In this document: in pieces, positions 18,801 through 32,340 of the stretch
Layout of the letters: every line of letters begins with the position of its first letter
Position numbering within the stretch: position 1 is the first letter of the stretch
Source: Linnemannia elongata
Taxonomy: Eukaryota; Mortierellomycota; Mortierellomycetes; Mortierellales; Mortierellaceae
Assembly: GCA_036320915.1 (NCBI GenBank)
Contig: JAXBDG010000002.1
Coordinates: 1,550,001-1,614,000 of the forward strand
Direction: 5' to 3'
DNA length: 64,000 nucleotides
Program-made: the position numbers and the translations under genes
The notes under the pieces: model-generated
Seen by the model: the letters and a program-made list of their open reading frames with translations, nothing else
What the model was told of the DNA's origin: nothing
Databases searched by the model: none

Positions 18801-21561
18801 CCTTGCTGTAATGGAGATGAAGCGAAGAGTCTTCGGCCTGTCCCGGGGCCCGACTGCTCGACTTACTACCTCGGCTTGAAAAATAGACGGAGACGGTGGT
18901 TTGGAGAATAGGGATGACTTGCAGTTGTCGGTACACAATGTTGCCGCCTTGGAGAACGACCTTACTACACGATCGGTATACGGAATAGCCCCCAATGTCG
19001 TCTGGGTCTGATACAACAGTATAGGTGCTGAGCGATCGACCGAGTCGGGGGCGAAAAATGAATGGGACTGAAGGTTCTTGGAGTGAATTCGGTTCACGGT
19101 AGTCATGGTGTTGATGTCGACAACATATCCTTGAGGGTGAATGACAGGCGCGAGATCAGAAGAAGTGTGGACTGTAATGTGCTCAATCTCGCCCGTGAAG
19201 TAAACATCAGATATATCCATCTGCTCGGCGACTGGGAGGTCCCATGATCCAATACGAGTCCAGGTTTCTGTAAGGTAAAGGTCGATATGCCGTCTTGTAG
19301 CCATCGCAAAAAGCCAACCACACTCTGACAAACAAGCGACGATGTACGGATTGTCCGATGCTAAGGTCGGTATGTCCATTGCAGTTACCGAGCATTTCTT
19401 CCTGATATTCCAAATAGACACGTAGGCCCTCTCTCGGTTCAGCAACACCAAATAGTCTCCTCGCATGTGCTGCTTCCAGTACGGGTAGAGGTCGATCGAG
19501 TCCTCGGGTCCACCAATCGTGATCGCTGTGACCTCTTCCCATCTCCCACAAACAGAGTATATGACCAAAGTCATCCCATCAAAAGCAACGAAGTGTTCGT
19601 CCTTGAGGATCCTCTCCAGGCTTCCCGAAACGTAAAATGTGCCCCTACCGCCATAGCGTCTAAGGTCTCGATGGAGTTCTTCAGCGATATACTGCTCCTC
19701 TGATAGTTCCGGAGCATTGGTAGCAAAGTCTTGGATCCCATATTTGCTATGCTGGCGAGCATAGATGGCGGTGAAGTCTTGGCCAGTGAGATCCAGTGCT
19801 ACGATCTGGGTGGCGTTCCAGGAGACGGAAATGTCGAACACTGTGGCTGAGTATGGCGAAAGAGCCCATGATGCTACTAGTGGTGAGGAGGGGCGATCTT
19901 GGTCGATACGGTAGACTTCCAAATGCTGACCTGTGGTAGAAAGTGTCTGCAAAGCGACATAGGCACCATCGCCAGAGAAGTGGTAGGATATGATCTCCTT
20001 TGAGGCGCCTTTGGAAGGTCTGTCGGTCGCGACGTTGACGTCAATGCACCAAATAAACGGATAGTGCTTCTTGCAGCTCGGGTCTAATATAATAAAATGA
20101 GCTAGGGTAAGCATTCTGCAGAAATTTAGTGTCATTAATTCTTTGCTGTGTGTGCTCCATAGCCGCATGAACGTACCATCTCGATACACCATGAGCGAGT
20201 CTTGCTGCAGCTCCAGGAAATGTAATCCAATGGCCCCTGGGTTCAGCGACACATCCTTCCAGGTCTCGATGGTCATAATGATCTTGATCGCCCCTCCTGC
20301 ACCAGAGTCGGTTGCGATCCGTTCATAGAGCTTCCACCGTAGAACACTGTCCCCAGCTGGGAGTGTCGCGAAGAGGTTGCGGAGAGTTGTGCTCGGAATC
20401 ACCTACAGAGAAATTGAGACCCTTGTTAGCTCGTTGGCATATCGGGACACACATATAAAATAGTTCCTCCCTGAAAACAATTAAGAGCAGTTCACTGTAC
20501 CTCACTGGGGCGTCTGGGGGCTCGATTGGTCCCATCGACATAGTCGAAGGCTATAGAGTCGACAGTATTGAGATCCAGGTCCTGCGCCGAGATCCCGAGT
20601 ACCAGCTCAAAAAGCCCTTGAGGGAGGCTGCCATCTGATATTTGCCACTACAAAAAGTAGGGAAAAAAGTGAAGTGTTTGTTATCCATTTTTTGAGCGCT
20701 ACCTAACTAGCTGATGACCAAAAAATACCTGTGCTCGGGTGGTACGTTTGTTTACCTCAATGTATTGAGTGTTTGTGTTGGTAACGACATCGATGGCGAC
20801 AGGGCATTGGTTCCTAGAAAGGAGCGATCACAGAAAGTAGGAATGTCAGTTCCAGCCGACACAAATGGCGAACGAAAAAAATCAACCCTCTCATTCCCTT
20901 ACTCATTGACGAGTTGAAGGCGTCGAGTGGTAGAGGAGGATCCTTTTCCCGTGCTCGTGTCCGTGAAGAACCATCTACGTGCTTTTGAAAAGTAACAAAG
21001 AAAGGAAGAAAGAGAAAGAGGTTAGCAACCGTGCTTCTCTTTCTCGGATACCAAGGACAGAGCAACCCATTCTCACATACCAAAACGAACCGACTCCGCT
21101 TGCTTCTACCTATGTGTCCAACCTAATTTTCATCTGTTTGTTAAGACTAGGTCGGAAGGGAATCGTGACAACCCCGTCTTTTATCATTTTGCTTTTTTTT
21201 TCTTTGTTGTCCTCCCTGGTGTCACACAAACATGCACGTTGATTTAGTGCGTCCATCATAGTCCCCTTTCTCCCCTACATTTACCACGATCTACCGCAAA
21301 CACAATTTACACATATACCATCGCTTTATTACACAAAGAGCACTCACCATACATCTCTCTCTGCTTCACCCACCATTCTGAACGCTGGATTGGTTCAGCC
21401 AATGGACGAGATACGCTAGACCCCGTCTCCCCGGCTTGCCCTGGAGCGGAGGAGTAATTCATGACGGCGGTGAGGGGTATGTCGACAATGAAATTAGTAT
21501 CCTGAGTCTCCCCTATTTCGCAGAGAGGACCTGTAGCATAATTGGGAAGTCGATCTGCCAT
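15824..21561 (-). CDS. Copy A: propeller-like sensor fused to TRP-like ion channel (intact)
   Basis: Twelve exons join in frame to about 1,442 residues: 21561-21348, 20981-20903, 20813-20756, 20647-20501, 20402-20177, 20083-17674, 17587-17366, 17253-17118, 17006-16779, 16665-16554, 16449-16339 and 16209-15824. All introns are GT-AG. Layout: a disordered N-terminus with FIVDIPL; a conserved module (LFELVLGISAQDLDL, then GAIGLHFLEL); a long beta-rich, propeller-like region (about 240-750); then six hydrophobic segments at about 1046-1280. The segment before the last (VKILIAVFAYILVAYGVVFY) is followed by a pore-like loop (TYFMTGGYYG) and a long last helix ending in MLNILFGMVNHAF. A charged stretch then begins at SELEWMEDRM, in the place of a TRP box, and a coiled-coil tail (EELREQLEAQTEQIAQLQAQ) ends the protein. 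Topology suggests a TRP/polycystin-like cation channel in a membrane. Ligand and ion are unknown. Confidence 0.8.
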
Positions 21562-22045
21562 GAGAGAGAGAAAAGAAGTTTGCTATTATGGGCGGTGAGA
21601 CGTGAGTGGACGATTGAAGGAGTGAGGAAGAGCAGTGTGTGTGATGATGGAGACAAAGAAAAAAGAAAGAAAAAAGTAAAAGCAAGTCACGATTGACTTG
21701 GCGAGGACGATGATAAGTGGCGAGGACGAGACGGAATCGAGGAAGAGGCGATGAAAAATTAGTTCTTTACATAGCGATCCACACAACGTCGGCCTCTTGT
21801 TTCTCAATTCTATCTCTTCGTCCTGTTCCTGTATTGACACAACAAACTAATACTGCTCACTGTTCTTTTGTATTCACCTAGATCGAAGGAGAAAAAGCGC
21901 CGTCCTTTCTTGCCTGTGAACATGTCATCCAATTTATTGTCTATTCCTACGCTTCTTTGCAAGGACGGTCTCATGCTCGAAACAATCAAACGAATCGTGT
22001 CGCAAGGGGACAGCTCACTCTTCGTTTCGGACATCATCCTCGTCT
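21562..22045. other. Spacer between copy B 3' end and copy A start
   Basis: This 484 bp spacer must carry the copy A promoter and the copy B 3' end. The A-side 200 bp is A/G-rich on the plus strand. No additional gene or clear TATA box was found. Confidence 0.5.
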
Positions 22046-25000
22046 TTACCCTGCCGTTAAAGCGGCCAAGATCTCACTCAACTGAGCCTGCATCTGAGCG
22101 ATCTGCTCATCCGACTGTCTCTTCTGCTCTTCCAGCTGTTCGCTCAACTCCTTCTTGAATTCAGCCTTCATTTCCTCCTTCAGTTGATCCACCAACGCTG
22201 TCTGCTGCATTGAGCATTGTTGTGTGGCGGTAGCGATATGTTCAGTTCGTTCATCCACTACAGTGGTATCGTTCCGATCCTTGTCTTTGAGTGGAAGGGA
22301 CGCCTCAGCAGCCTCTTTGGCTAGTCTCTGAGTTTCCAGCCTGTACTTTCGGACATCCTGAGGGTTCGCCGTATAGTAAACCATGCCTGTAAGCCTAGGT
22401 ACTCGGGAAACTTTAAAAGGCAACTAATTAGAATACTATCATTCCCAGAAGCATCACAGAAAACATGCGAGTAAAAACCATTGCCGTCCTTACAAAAGGC
22501 CCTCTCAGTGTATTCTCAGCTCTTGCAAGAAAGAGCATTTTGTTCTCGATCCATTCAAGCTCAGAAATGCGATCATTGTTTCCGAATGCATGGGTTACCA
22601 TTCCTATTTATTCATCCCCAAAAATAACATGAATGAAGAGTAATAAAACAAAGTTAGCTTTGAACGACTAAAACATAAACGGATACGGTTTATCGTCATC
22701 AAATGTTTTGTTACCGAACATAATGTTGAGCATGAATGTCACAACGAACAGAAAGCAAACCATCACAAGATGCAATATCCCGCTGCCAGTCTTGATTTTT
22801 TCTTCAACAAGATCATACATCCCAGCCTAACAGCGTTGTAAAAGTTAGCATTTTTTGAAACTAAAAAGCACTCGCTAGGTAACTTGCCAATCACATTTAG
22901 TATTACAGAATAAGAATGGAGAAGCTGATACATACCGTCATAAAATATGTAGAGGACATGGTTGTTAAAAATGGAGGGCAGCTTGTACCAACGCACTCTT
23001 CATATTGTAAATAGTAGAGCACCGTCGTGAATGCGAAAACAATGTAGGCAAAGATTGCAATCAAAACTTTGATAGATCGAAGTGCTCTCCACAGCACCGA
23101 TATAAAGCCACCAACTGGTTTTATAATACGTAATTCGAAAAACTAAATCACAGAGGTTAAGAACATATTCCTAAACGTTTCCTGGCTGATGTCATATGAT
23201 ATCAAGCACAATAATCTTTTACACGTACAGCTGCAAAAAAATAAAAAGCCTCGCGAAGTTCCCAATATACACTTGAAGGCTCGAGCCGGATGTGAACATG
23301 TTCTCCAGCGAAGTAATCGTTAATATCACGGCGGTGAAGACTTCTACAGTCTTGTATACCAAGCTAAGTATTGATATTAATGCATGAATGGATACTGACT
23401 TGGGAACAATATCAAACTTCAGAAGATTGTGTTCTTGCCAATAAGTGTACAACTTACTCGCGAAATCTCAGTTTAAGTGTTGACATAACTATTAGGTCTC
23501 GCACAGAGTCCAATGCAAATAACCAAGACGCTGCTATAGTCGCAACCTTCATGAGGTTAATATATGAGTCCGCGTCCGAGTCCCATCTCACGTAGGTGAA
23601 GGCAAACGCATACGCGAGGAAATTGTAGTATATGACTTTGGAGAGCCACAGTATCCATCCAAAGGAGGCCCTATAAATACGCGTTGAAGTCAGAAAACAG
23701 GTTCATAGTTATAAGAGAAAAAGCTTGCGTCTAGTAGTTAAGAGATATCAATACTACTGTACCGTTTAGAATGGACTAGAGCCACAAGAGCAGGATTGTC
23801 AAGATCCTTGAGGTTAAATGAGTGACAAACATATCGTCTCTTGGTTGTAAAAGTTATAGCCAGGACAATTTTTTGCATGGCAGCCCAAAACTTTGATTTT
23901 GGACTAGGTATCTCCTCGACACTCCAGAGCATGTCAAACGACGCAATGTATATGTTTGGCGTAAAAATTTTGATTTTGCGTTTGGCAGAACCAGAGTTAC
24001 TCAATTTCATATTGAGGTTATGTTGCTTGAGATCCTCCTTCCGTTGGTGGGACCAATACGAGAAAAAGGTCGAGGTATGATGATCTACAACGAAATGATA
24101 GTCGCGAGCCGGAAAGTAAGCGAAAGATCTCATGACCCTTGACAGCAGATCCGAGTCGATGGCGGTGAACTGAAGTGCTGCTATCAGAGCAGTGAACATC
24201 GGGTACAGAAATCGTAGATCGCTGTCGGCTTTGGCCTGAAGGACACAATAGCTGACCATAACCTCGACTATCTCCATGACCAAAATACCAGAATCCAGAT
24301 TCCTGAGGAGGATTGAGACTGGGTTGGCTTTCCGACTCATGCCAGCGTTTGGTACCCAGCGGAAAGTGGGCGACCCAAAGAGCGCGTGAATGAAAGCCAG
24401 CAGATACTCGTGAGTTTCGGGTGACCATGAAGAGCACAGGCGGGTGAGCACGGTTTCTGATTCGCCTTTTGAATCCAGGCCATGGTTAATGCATTGCTCC
24501 ACATGTCGTATGATGCCACGCTTGGACTTGTCGTCGGCGTCCTTGAATATTCTTGATAGCTGGACGATGCCATCCAGGAAGGCCGTCTGGTCGAATATGT
24601 GCGGATCCAGTAAGTTCGTTGTCGTGATAATCTTGGTGATCCTGTCATAACGGTGCAACTGATGGTGCTGACAGACCCACCAGGCCGCATCAGATGTGAT
24701 TCCCATAGCCAAAATCAGTTCGTATTCTCCATCTAGTTTCGCTGAGATCCTCCACACAAGGACCAAAGAGCCCATTGCCAAGACCAAAAAATGGCTATCA
24801 CCGACCAGTGTACACGCCCAACGTAGTGACTTGAATCCTTCAGGTAGAGTGCCAAGCATGACCTTAACTGGAACATCTGCAGCAGTACTTTCGAGAATGG
24901 TGATGAGGGGCAGCGTCTCCTGTCTATCCCGTATTCTAACTGTTCGTTCCACAAATTTGACTCGAAAAATAGGCGGCGGTCGTGGTTGGGGGAACGGGTC

Positions 25001-27760
25001 TGAGGTGCAGTCGTCGGTACACAATGTAGCCGCCTTGGAGAACGATCTCACTACACGGTCGGTGTACGGAATAGCCCCCAATGTCGTCTGGGTCTGGTAC
25101 AACAGTATGGGTACTGGACGATTGACCGAATCGAGGGCGAAAAAAGAAGGCCGAAGATTCCTGGAGTAGATATGATTTACGGTAGTCATGGTGTTGATGT
25201 TGACAACATATCCTTGAGGGTGAATGACGGGCGCGAGATCAGAAGAAGTGTGGAAGGTAATGTACTTACTCTCCCCCGTTAAGGAGACGTCAGATATGTC
25301 TATCTTCTCGGCGACCGGGAGGCTCCACGATCCAAGACGAGACCATGTGCCCGTGAGGTAGACGTCGATATGCCGCTTTGTAGCCATCACAAACAGTTCG
25401 CCGTGGTCTGACAAACAAGCGACGATGTACGGGTTGTCTGATGTTATGGTCGGTATATCCATTGCAGCAAAAGGAGTCTCTTTCTTATAACTCCACGTTG
25501 AGACGTACCCTTTGTCTCTGCTCAGCAGAACCAACCGTTCTCCCCTAAAGTGTTCCTTCCAGTATGGATACAGGTTGTATGGATCAGTTATTCTCCCAAC
25601 TGAAATTTCCCACACACATCTCCACACTCGTCCAACAGAAAACATCGACAGAACTGTCCCCCCGAAAACTGCGAACGTCTCACTCGCAGGTGCGTGATCT
25701 CGACTATCGAGTGCATGGAAGGTCCCTCTACAGTAGTACTCCTTAAAGAATGGAGGCAGTTCTCCGACAATGTAGTGCTCTTGAGAGGACGTCGAATTTG
25801 ACGTTTTAGAAACTTGAATCCGGGCCTGCTGATGCTGGCGGACGTATATGGTTGAAAGAGCCCTCTCTGATAGATTGAGCACCACAATCTGAGATCCGTC
25901 CCAGGAGACGGAGATATCGTAAATGGTCGTTTCGGATATTGAGAGCGTCCAGAATGCAACGAGTGGAGAGCAGTGGCGATCTTGAACGATTCGGTAAAGT
26001 TCTAGTCGCTGGCCCAAAGTGGAGTGCATCAACAAGGCGGCATAGGCACCATTTCCTGAAAAGCAATAGGAAACAATCTTCCTTCCCGTACCATCCGAAG
26101 ATGATCCGGTTCTGGCGTTGACATCGATGTGCCAACAGAGAGGATGGTGCATTCTATAGCTCGGATCTTACAAAAATAACAAAAGAGTAAAGGTTAACAT
26201 TCTGCAGAGTGGCGTGTTATTAAAATTTTGACTGTACCTTGCAGCAAAAAACATACCATCCCGATACATCGTGACCGAATCTTGGTGCAGCTCCAGAAGA
26301 TGTAGTCCAATAGCCCCATGATTCAGCGGCATACCCTTCCAGGATTCGATAGTCATAATAATCCTGGTCGTCCCTGCTAGCTCGGAATCGACCATAATGG
26401 GTTCGTGCAGCTTCCACCGTAGAATGGTCAACACTTCAACCGAGTGAATGTTATCTGAGCCATCACTACCAACAGAGTTGCATGAGTTGACAGCATCGTT
26501 CTGAACTGTGGCCGAGTTCTCATCGCTCTGAGCTGATGTCGATGCACTGTCCATCCCTGTCGCAGAACAACTAATGCTCGCCTTCTCTCCCTGAGCTCCG
26601 ACAGGAGTTTCATGCGCTGGTACTGTGGATGTCGCAAAGAGAGTCTCCAGAGCCAAGCTTGGAATCACCTGCAATGTAAAAATTGAGAGAACTACACTTC
26701 TTAGTTGATAGTATGCGTAGGCGGAGAGTATGCATTCGAAAAGTACAAACAACTGAAAAATAGCTGAGAGTAGAACTCCTCCTGCTTTGTAGGTACCTCG
26801 CTGGGATAGTTGGACGTTCGGGTGGTGGTGGTGTCACAATAAACATGGTCGAATGTGATTGAATCAATTGCTTTGAGGTCCAAGTTTCTTGATGAGATTC
26901 CGAGGACCAATTCAAAAGCACCAGAGGGAAAATCGTCCACCGGAATCTCCCACTGCGAGAATGTAGAGATAGAACAAAAAATATAGTAAGTCTTCCTCCA
27001 CCAAATGGCAAGCGCGAGTAGACGAAAACATATGTATGGTACGGGCTTGTTTTTGTGGTTGTTATCTTATTTACCTCGATGCTTTGGGTCTCTGCCTTGG
27101 AGTCGATATCAATGGCGACATGCCCTTCTTGGTTTCTGGTATAAACAAAAAAGAGAGGGCGTGCAGAGAGCAAAATGCAAGGTCAATTTTCCTGACAAAG
27201 AAAAAAAAATCAGAGCACTCTACTCGGTCAACTCTTAAATGAAGGAACGAAGAAAATCGACCTCTTCCACCTCACTTACCCCGAGACAAGTTCGAGTTGT
27301 CGGACAGGCTGGGCGTATCCATTCTCCATATCCTTAAAGAACCATTGACGCACTTTAAGGAACAAGGTGCAGAACAAAAGCATACGATCAGCAAATCATA
27401 GATAGGAGCCTTTCACTCTGTCTCCCATGCATACACGCACCGTCACATACCGAACGCTGGCGCAGTCGTTGAATTGTCGTGTTCGCTGTACGAATGTTCG
27501 CCTTCACTGGTTGGGTCCCCGACAATACTGCCGCCGTTTTGGGAGCCAAGTAATCTGTCTCTGGAGGATCCGTCCTGAAAGTAAGAGGCATCTGATGCCT
27601 CCAGATGTGAGGGAGTCGATTCTGTCCCCTCACTCTCCTCAGGTCCAAGAGAGTTTGCCCTGAGCACAGCGAGAGGGATTTCTACAACAATTTCAATGTC
27701 CTGAACCTCCCTTGAATTGGAGGGAAGGCCCGTGGCAGCACCAAGGAGGCGGTCGGCCAT
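22046..27760 (-). CDS. Copy B: propeller-like sensor fused to TRP-like ion channel (intact)
   Basis: This tandem paralogue of copy A has twelve exons at equivalent positions: 27760-27451, 27352-27280, 27135-27075, 26952-26797, 26668-26257, 26166-23763, 23670-23458, 23363-23225, 23142-22936, 22826-22715, 22603-22494 and 22423-22046. They join to about 1,524 residues without a stop. The domain order is the same: disordered start with IEIVVEIPLAVL, FELVLGISSRDLDL module, propeller-like region, six membrane segments, pore-like loop after YYLQYEECVGTSC, last helix ending MLNIMFGMVTHAF, and a Gln/Glu-rich coiled coil. It differs from A by a longer Ser/Asp/Thr-rich insert in exon 5 and a longer exon 1. 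Exon 8 needs a less usual GTGTAA donor. Strong similarity to A through propeller and pore marks recent duplication. Confidence 0.8.
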
Positions 27761-28389
27761 AATAGGGTGAATGGAACAGTGAACGTGCAGAAGATTGAGA
27801 CTTGGGTATGTGAAATAGTAAGAATATGATGTGGGTGAAAGTGAGAAAAAGAGGTACTGACGAAAGAGAAGTTGGGTGTGGAGGTGTGGGATGGATGCTG
27901 TGCAGAGAGGGTTGGGTGGATCTTCTGAGGAATGAGTATGAGTATAAATCAGGGTTTGAAAAAAGGGGAGAGTAGGGAAGGAAAGAGTGAAAGGAGAAGA
28001 GGAAGGGGGGAGAAAGAAATGAACACGCAGAAAGTCCGCTTTGTTAACCAGGTCTGAGAAGAGAAAAAATGGCGAGGGCGATACGATCGATGGCAAAGGA
28101 AAAAGACGATGTGAATGTGGCATGAGGGGACGACGAGAGCATTAACATATATTAATTGTTGCATAGCTCAATTTATTTTGTGCGACATAAACAATGTCCA
28201 TGGTACAGCCAAGAACCATCATGAGCAATGATCCAATAGGCCCATGGCAGCATGAAACGTGACTAGAAACGTCGGACGAAACCCGTTGTGTGATCGACAA
28301 CCATTGAAACGGTAATAATGAACTCACACATATACTTTAATTTGGTCACTGATCATGGTTTAGGGTATCATCACTTCTCACCTCGATAT
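27761..28389. other. Upstream region of copy B
   Basis: The first 350 bp is a purine-rich plus strand (pyrimidine-rich in the transcribed sense), a leader-like composition also seen before copies A and C. No independent gene is supported. Confidence 0.5.
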
Positions 28390-29774
28390 TGCTGTGCGTT
28401 ACTTTTTGCAAACCACAATGCTCATTCACTGGTTTCATCGTTGTGTATGGATGGGACAAGGGTAGGGCCTTTATACCCCTCATTGATGTCAATGCACCAC
28501 ACTTTTTCTCTGCACAAAAAATATAATCGCGGAGAACTAGCCTCCATCGTAAAATGTCACTGGCGTCAATAGGACTGCCATTATTTGAGTTTTCAGTAAT
28601 AGTTGTGGTGGATGGATTGCCATTGTCCTCCATTGTAGGTTTCTCAAAAAGGCCGTGTAGAGTTTTGCTCGGAATCGTCTACAAAAAAATGGGAGCCTTT
28701 GTCAGGTCGTGAGAGCATACATGCAAAAAGGAAAGAAAAAGTAATGCTCGGAAGGAAAGACGAGTGACCCTCTATGTACCTCACTACGGTGACAGGATTT
28801 TTTGTTGGTGTCATAATGATGTCAAAGGTGAAGCAGTCAACGGCATCAAGATCCAGGTCCTGTGATGAGATCCCGAGGACCAGCTCGAAAGTACCCTGAG
28901 GGATTCCCTCCGCTGGTATTTGCCACTGCAAAAATGAGGGGAAAGGGGAGATAAATGTTTTTTAAACTGAAAACCTTAACTTCGCCCTTGCGGTCTGTCA
29001 CTGGTCCAACCTTGATTAGTATTTTTTTTTTTTACCTCGATGAGCTGGGTTTGTGCATGGACGGTGACATCGATAACGACCGGATCCTGACTCCTGAAAT
29101 ATGAATGGAAGAGATGAGGAAAGTCAGTTTTTTGAGACGGTCGACGTTCATACTTTCGATCTGGCTTACTCTCACTCCAAAGACAAAAATAAGATCCCAT
29201 CCTGTCCCACTTACTATTCGAGGAGTTCAAGCTGTCAAGTAGTCGAAGAGGACCCTGATTCCATGTCCTTGAAGTACCATCGACTCACTGTTGTGAAAAA
29301 GATGCATAGTGGAAACACACAGAAAAGAAAACGTCAACAAGTGGTGCAACGACTATAACAAAATTCTCTTTTGTTCTCTAAACCTTCTTTCGCCGCCTTT
29401 TAACAATTACCAAAATCAGGACTTGACGTCGACTCTTCCTCGAACTCCTCAGACTTGAAACTGACCACGCTGACATCATCACTGTTGCGAGAAATGAATG
29501 GATCCCTCATGGGCCCTTTCGTATCGTCGTAAGTCACCCATGGTCTGTCTACTGAAGACTTTTCGTCCGGATAGTAATGATGTTGCTGTGCCTGTTCTTG
29601 TGTGTTCCTGGGGCGAGAGGCAATCAGACCTATCACTTCTGAATCGTCGGGCTCGGGAGTGTTACCCCTGAGATCTAAGAGGGGGATATCCAGGACGTAG
29701 TCAGTGTTCTGACTGTCTCTTGGGTGAGTTGGTATGTTGGTGTCTCTAGCGAGACGATGTATCCGATCCGTCAT
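28390..29774 (-). pseudogene. Copy E: truncated relic of the sensor-channel family
   Basis: Only the first part of the family is present. Exon 1 (29774-29411) starts MTDRIHRLARD and has the family motif YVLDIPLLDLRG. Exon 2 (29287-29215) contains an in-frame TGA at 29235-29237 where relatives have an Arg codon, and its junction to exon 3 (29093-29036) creates a TAG. Exon 4 (28925-28780) is 146 bp instead of a multiple of three, a frameshift relative to copies A to C. Exon 5 begins at 28678 but after LRWRLVLRDYIFC jumps straight into exon-6-like sequence (CIDINEG), so the end of exon 5 and the following intron are deleted. The propeller and channel are missing. It is non-functional as a family member. 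Confidence 0.8.
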
Positions 29775-30810
29775 ACGAGGGCAATAAGTTGGGGTGTTAA
29801 GAGAAAAGGGAGAAGTGAAGGTTGAGTGCAGAAGGAAAATATGTGATATTAATAAGGGAGGCTTGAGGGCGAAGGAAAGGGAAAGGTAAAAAGGAGAGAA
29901 ACATAAAAAACTAAAGGAAATCTGAAGGCGGAGCACTCCGGTGCCTGACCTTTGTTTGTTTTGAAAGAAAAGTGACGGAGGGCGAAGACGATGAAGGAAA
30001 AAAAGTGTGATAAGGGCGAGTAAAAAGGAAGAAAGGAAAGGTAAAGGAGACGCGAAGCAGGGAAAAAAGGCAGTGTTGCAATCTTTTTCCTGACAAAGTG
30101 ACCTTTTTTTTGCAACATACAAAGCAGAGCACTCCGTTTCCTTCAGGTAGATAAAGTTCCTAAGGTGAGGGAGATTGTCCAACAAAAAAAGCGATCAAGC
30201 TAAGTAACAAAACACATCCCCTACACAGCCCACTCTTGGTCACGCCTCATAACTTGCAAACAAAAGAAAGCAGGGGTTTCTCGACTTATCTTGATTTCAT
30301 ACAACATACTACAAAACCTAAGAATGTAAGCACATATTTGATCTCATCCATCCCAGCCTCCGCATTCCCAACCATGACATCAGGGAACGTGCACCTCCAC
30401 CTTGGTGAATCTGTACTTGATATTCAAGGGCAGTCACAATATTGCTTGCAATCCTCATTTACTAACTTTGAACGTGCAGCGTGCTTGCGGATTGCTTTAA
30501 AGGTTTTCGTCAGTGCATTTAAGGTAACGGTACGTGCGCCTGTACCTGACTTTTTTGCAGGGTATGTACTTAAGGGACTTGAACATAAAAGAAGCTTCTT
30601 GGATTTACAGCAAATCTGGATTTAGTGAATCTTTCAGACTAACGGGATACCCAAAGAACATTTCTTTCCTCATCGTAACTAGATTAAAGGGTCAAAGTAT
30701 CTCAGCTGCATCTATTGGTAGCTGTCATCAACTCCTTAGATGCCTCAAATGAATACACATCAGCGTATTATCATTTTACACCTTGTGGTCCGAGACACTT
30801 GACTCAGCGC
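29775..30810. other. Leader of copy E and diverged module spacer
   Basis: The 29775-30180 part is a purine-rich plus strand, like other leaders of this family. The 30340-30810 part resembles the spacer downstream of the other two LRR genes (compare 33660-34310 and 38240-38870) but has diverged and lost sequence. It marks the low-coordinate end of the tandem modules. Confidence 0.55.
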
Positions 30811-31580
30811 CTAAGTTCCGTTGGATCCGATCTGATTGTTCTGCAAATCCAAAGTGGTCAGAGTCAAGTTGGTCTTGAGCGCTTCAGACGGCGCCTGAGC
30901 TCCGCTGTCTTCGATTGAGTTGCCCCCCAAGTCAAGATTGGTTAGAGTCGCGTTGGTCTTGAGTGCCTCAGACAGGGCCTGAGCTCCACAGGGCCCGATC
31001 AAGTTGCTGAACAAGTCCAAAGTGGTTAGGGTCGAGTTGATCTTGAGCGCCTCAGATAATGCCTGAGCTCCGTTGGGTCCGATTGAGTTGATACTCAAGT
31101 CCAAGGTGGTTAGGGTCGAGTTGATCTTCAGTGTTTCAGATAGCGCCTGAGCTACGCTGTCTCCGATCGAGTTGCCCCCCAACTCCAAAGTGGTTAGGGT
31201 CGAGTTGGTCTTGAGTGCCTCAGACAACGCCTGAGCTCCACTCTCTCCGATCGAGTGGCTCTCCAAGTCCAAGATAGCTAGAGTCGAGTTGGCCATGACG
31301 CTTATAATTAATTTGTCTCGTGCTGATATCGATGATGGTTCCTTATAGGCAGAGCTTAGAATTTTCAGGTGTTGTATAAACTGCTTGTTTTTCTCAAGAG
31401 ATTCCATCCTGATGCCATGTTTGACAATACGACAGACTTATAGAGTGCCGGTGTAAATGAATCGTTCCAATCCTGACTCACACGCGCACAGATCGCAAGG
31501 TCTTGGGGGTCCAGACCGCTGGCAATTCTTGAGCGAATCTCAGGTAGATCGAGGGGATGTGTCCGGAGCATTTTAGTCAT
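30811..31580 (-). pseudogene. LRR1: frameshifted, repeat-contracted F-box/LRR gene
   Basis: This copy is homologous to the two LRR genes at 34.3 and 38.9 kb. The start corresponding to MTKMLRTHPLDLPEIRSRIA is at 31580. Near 31420 one C is missing compared with the other copies, which throws the F-box-like region out of frame with the repeats. Only five complete 28-residue repeats remain, against seventeen in the others. A base difference produces TAG directly after QIGSNGT, where the others continue into KAMWQVS. The product, if made, would be short and lack LRRs, so I call it a pseudogene. Confidence 0.75.
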
Positions 31581-32340
31581 GAGGCCGAAGAACGTGACCG
31601 TGACGGGAATGATGTCGAGTAAAGTGTTGATGGGTCGCAAGAAGGTGCAATAGCGAAGAAGGTATGAGGGAAAGAAGGAGGTAACCAAGATTGACCGAAA
31701 TGTAGAGGATGAACAAAATGATAGTAATATTGCAAAGTAATCAATGGCGTGGATAAAGATACGAAGGATGGCAGACACTAAATATTGAGCAACAGAGTAG
31801 GAGAGTGTGAATGAGGGAAAGGGCAAGAGAAGGAAGTAAGTGAAGTGACAAGTGTACTAGGGGTATGTGGAGGAGGCTAGAAAAGGATCCCGATTTTTTT
31901 TATTGTTCACGAAGAGGGACGCATTTATACTAGTATACAGAAAGGTCGGAGGCGTAGTAAGATGAGGCGCAGTAGTGGTAACCGGCGGGAGCATGGTTGC
32001 TAGGGCTGATGAAGGCGTAATGAAGGAGGCGAAGCAGAAGACCATTCTTTCTATAATACTGTGGGCATCTGTACGAAGCATTTGCACCATGCATCTGTAC
32101 CATGCACTCGATAGTAGAGCAAGATGGGTAGGTCTAGAAATCACAAAAGAAGTAGAAAGCGCTGACCTTGTTATTATTACTTTATTTTTGTTTATCAATT
32201 TGTCAATTGCACTTGACAAGCGAAGAAGAAAAAAGGTGGAGGTTGTGAAAGAAAGGAGGGAAAAGGAAAACCGCGCACCAACTAGAGAAGAAAAGAGGAT
32301 GTAGAGCAGAAGGGAGGATGGAGAGAGGAAAAAGCGACTA
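31581..32340 (-). repeat. Duplicated upstream region of LRR1
   Basis: This stretch is almost identical to 36152-36912 and 40702-41460. It includes the palindrome-containing ATACTAGTAT and a TATAAATG on the minus strand near 31930, which may be the promoter of the LRR genes. The hydrophobic frame extending upstream of the LRR start is open here and in LRR2 but closed by a stop in LRR3. Confidence 0.65.

Noticed and set aside
31857..32219. A 120-codon frame conserved in two modules (also 36428-36790).
   Set aside because: It is shortened in the third module, lies in the LRR upstream region, and its conservation is explained by recent duplication of the DNA.
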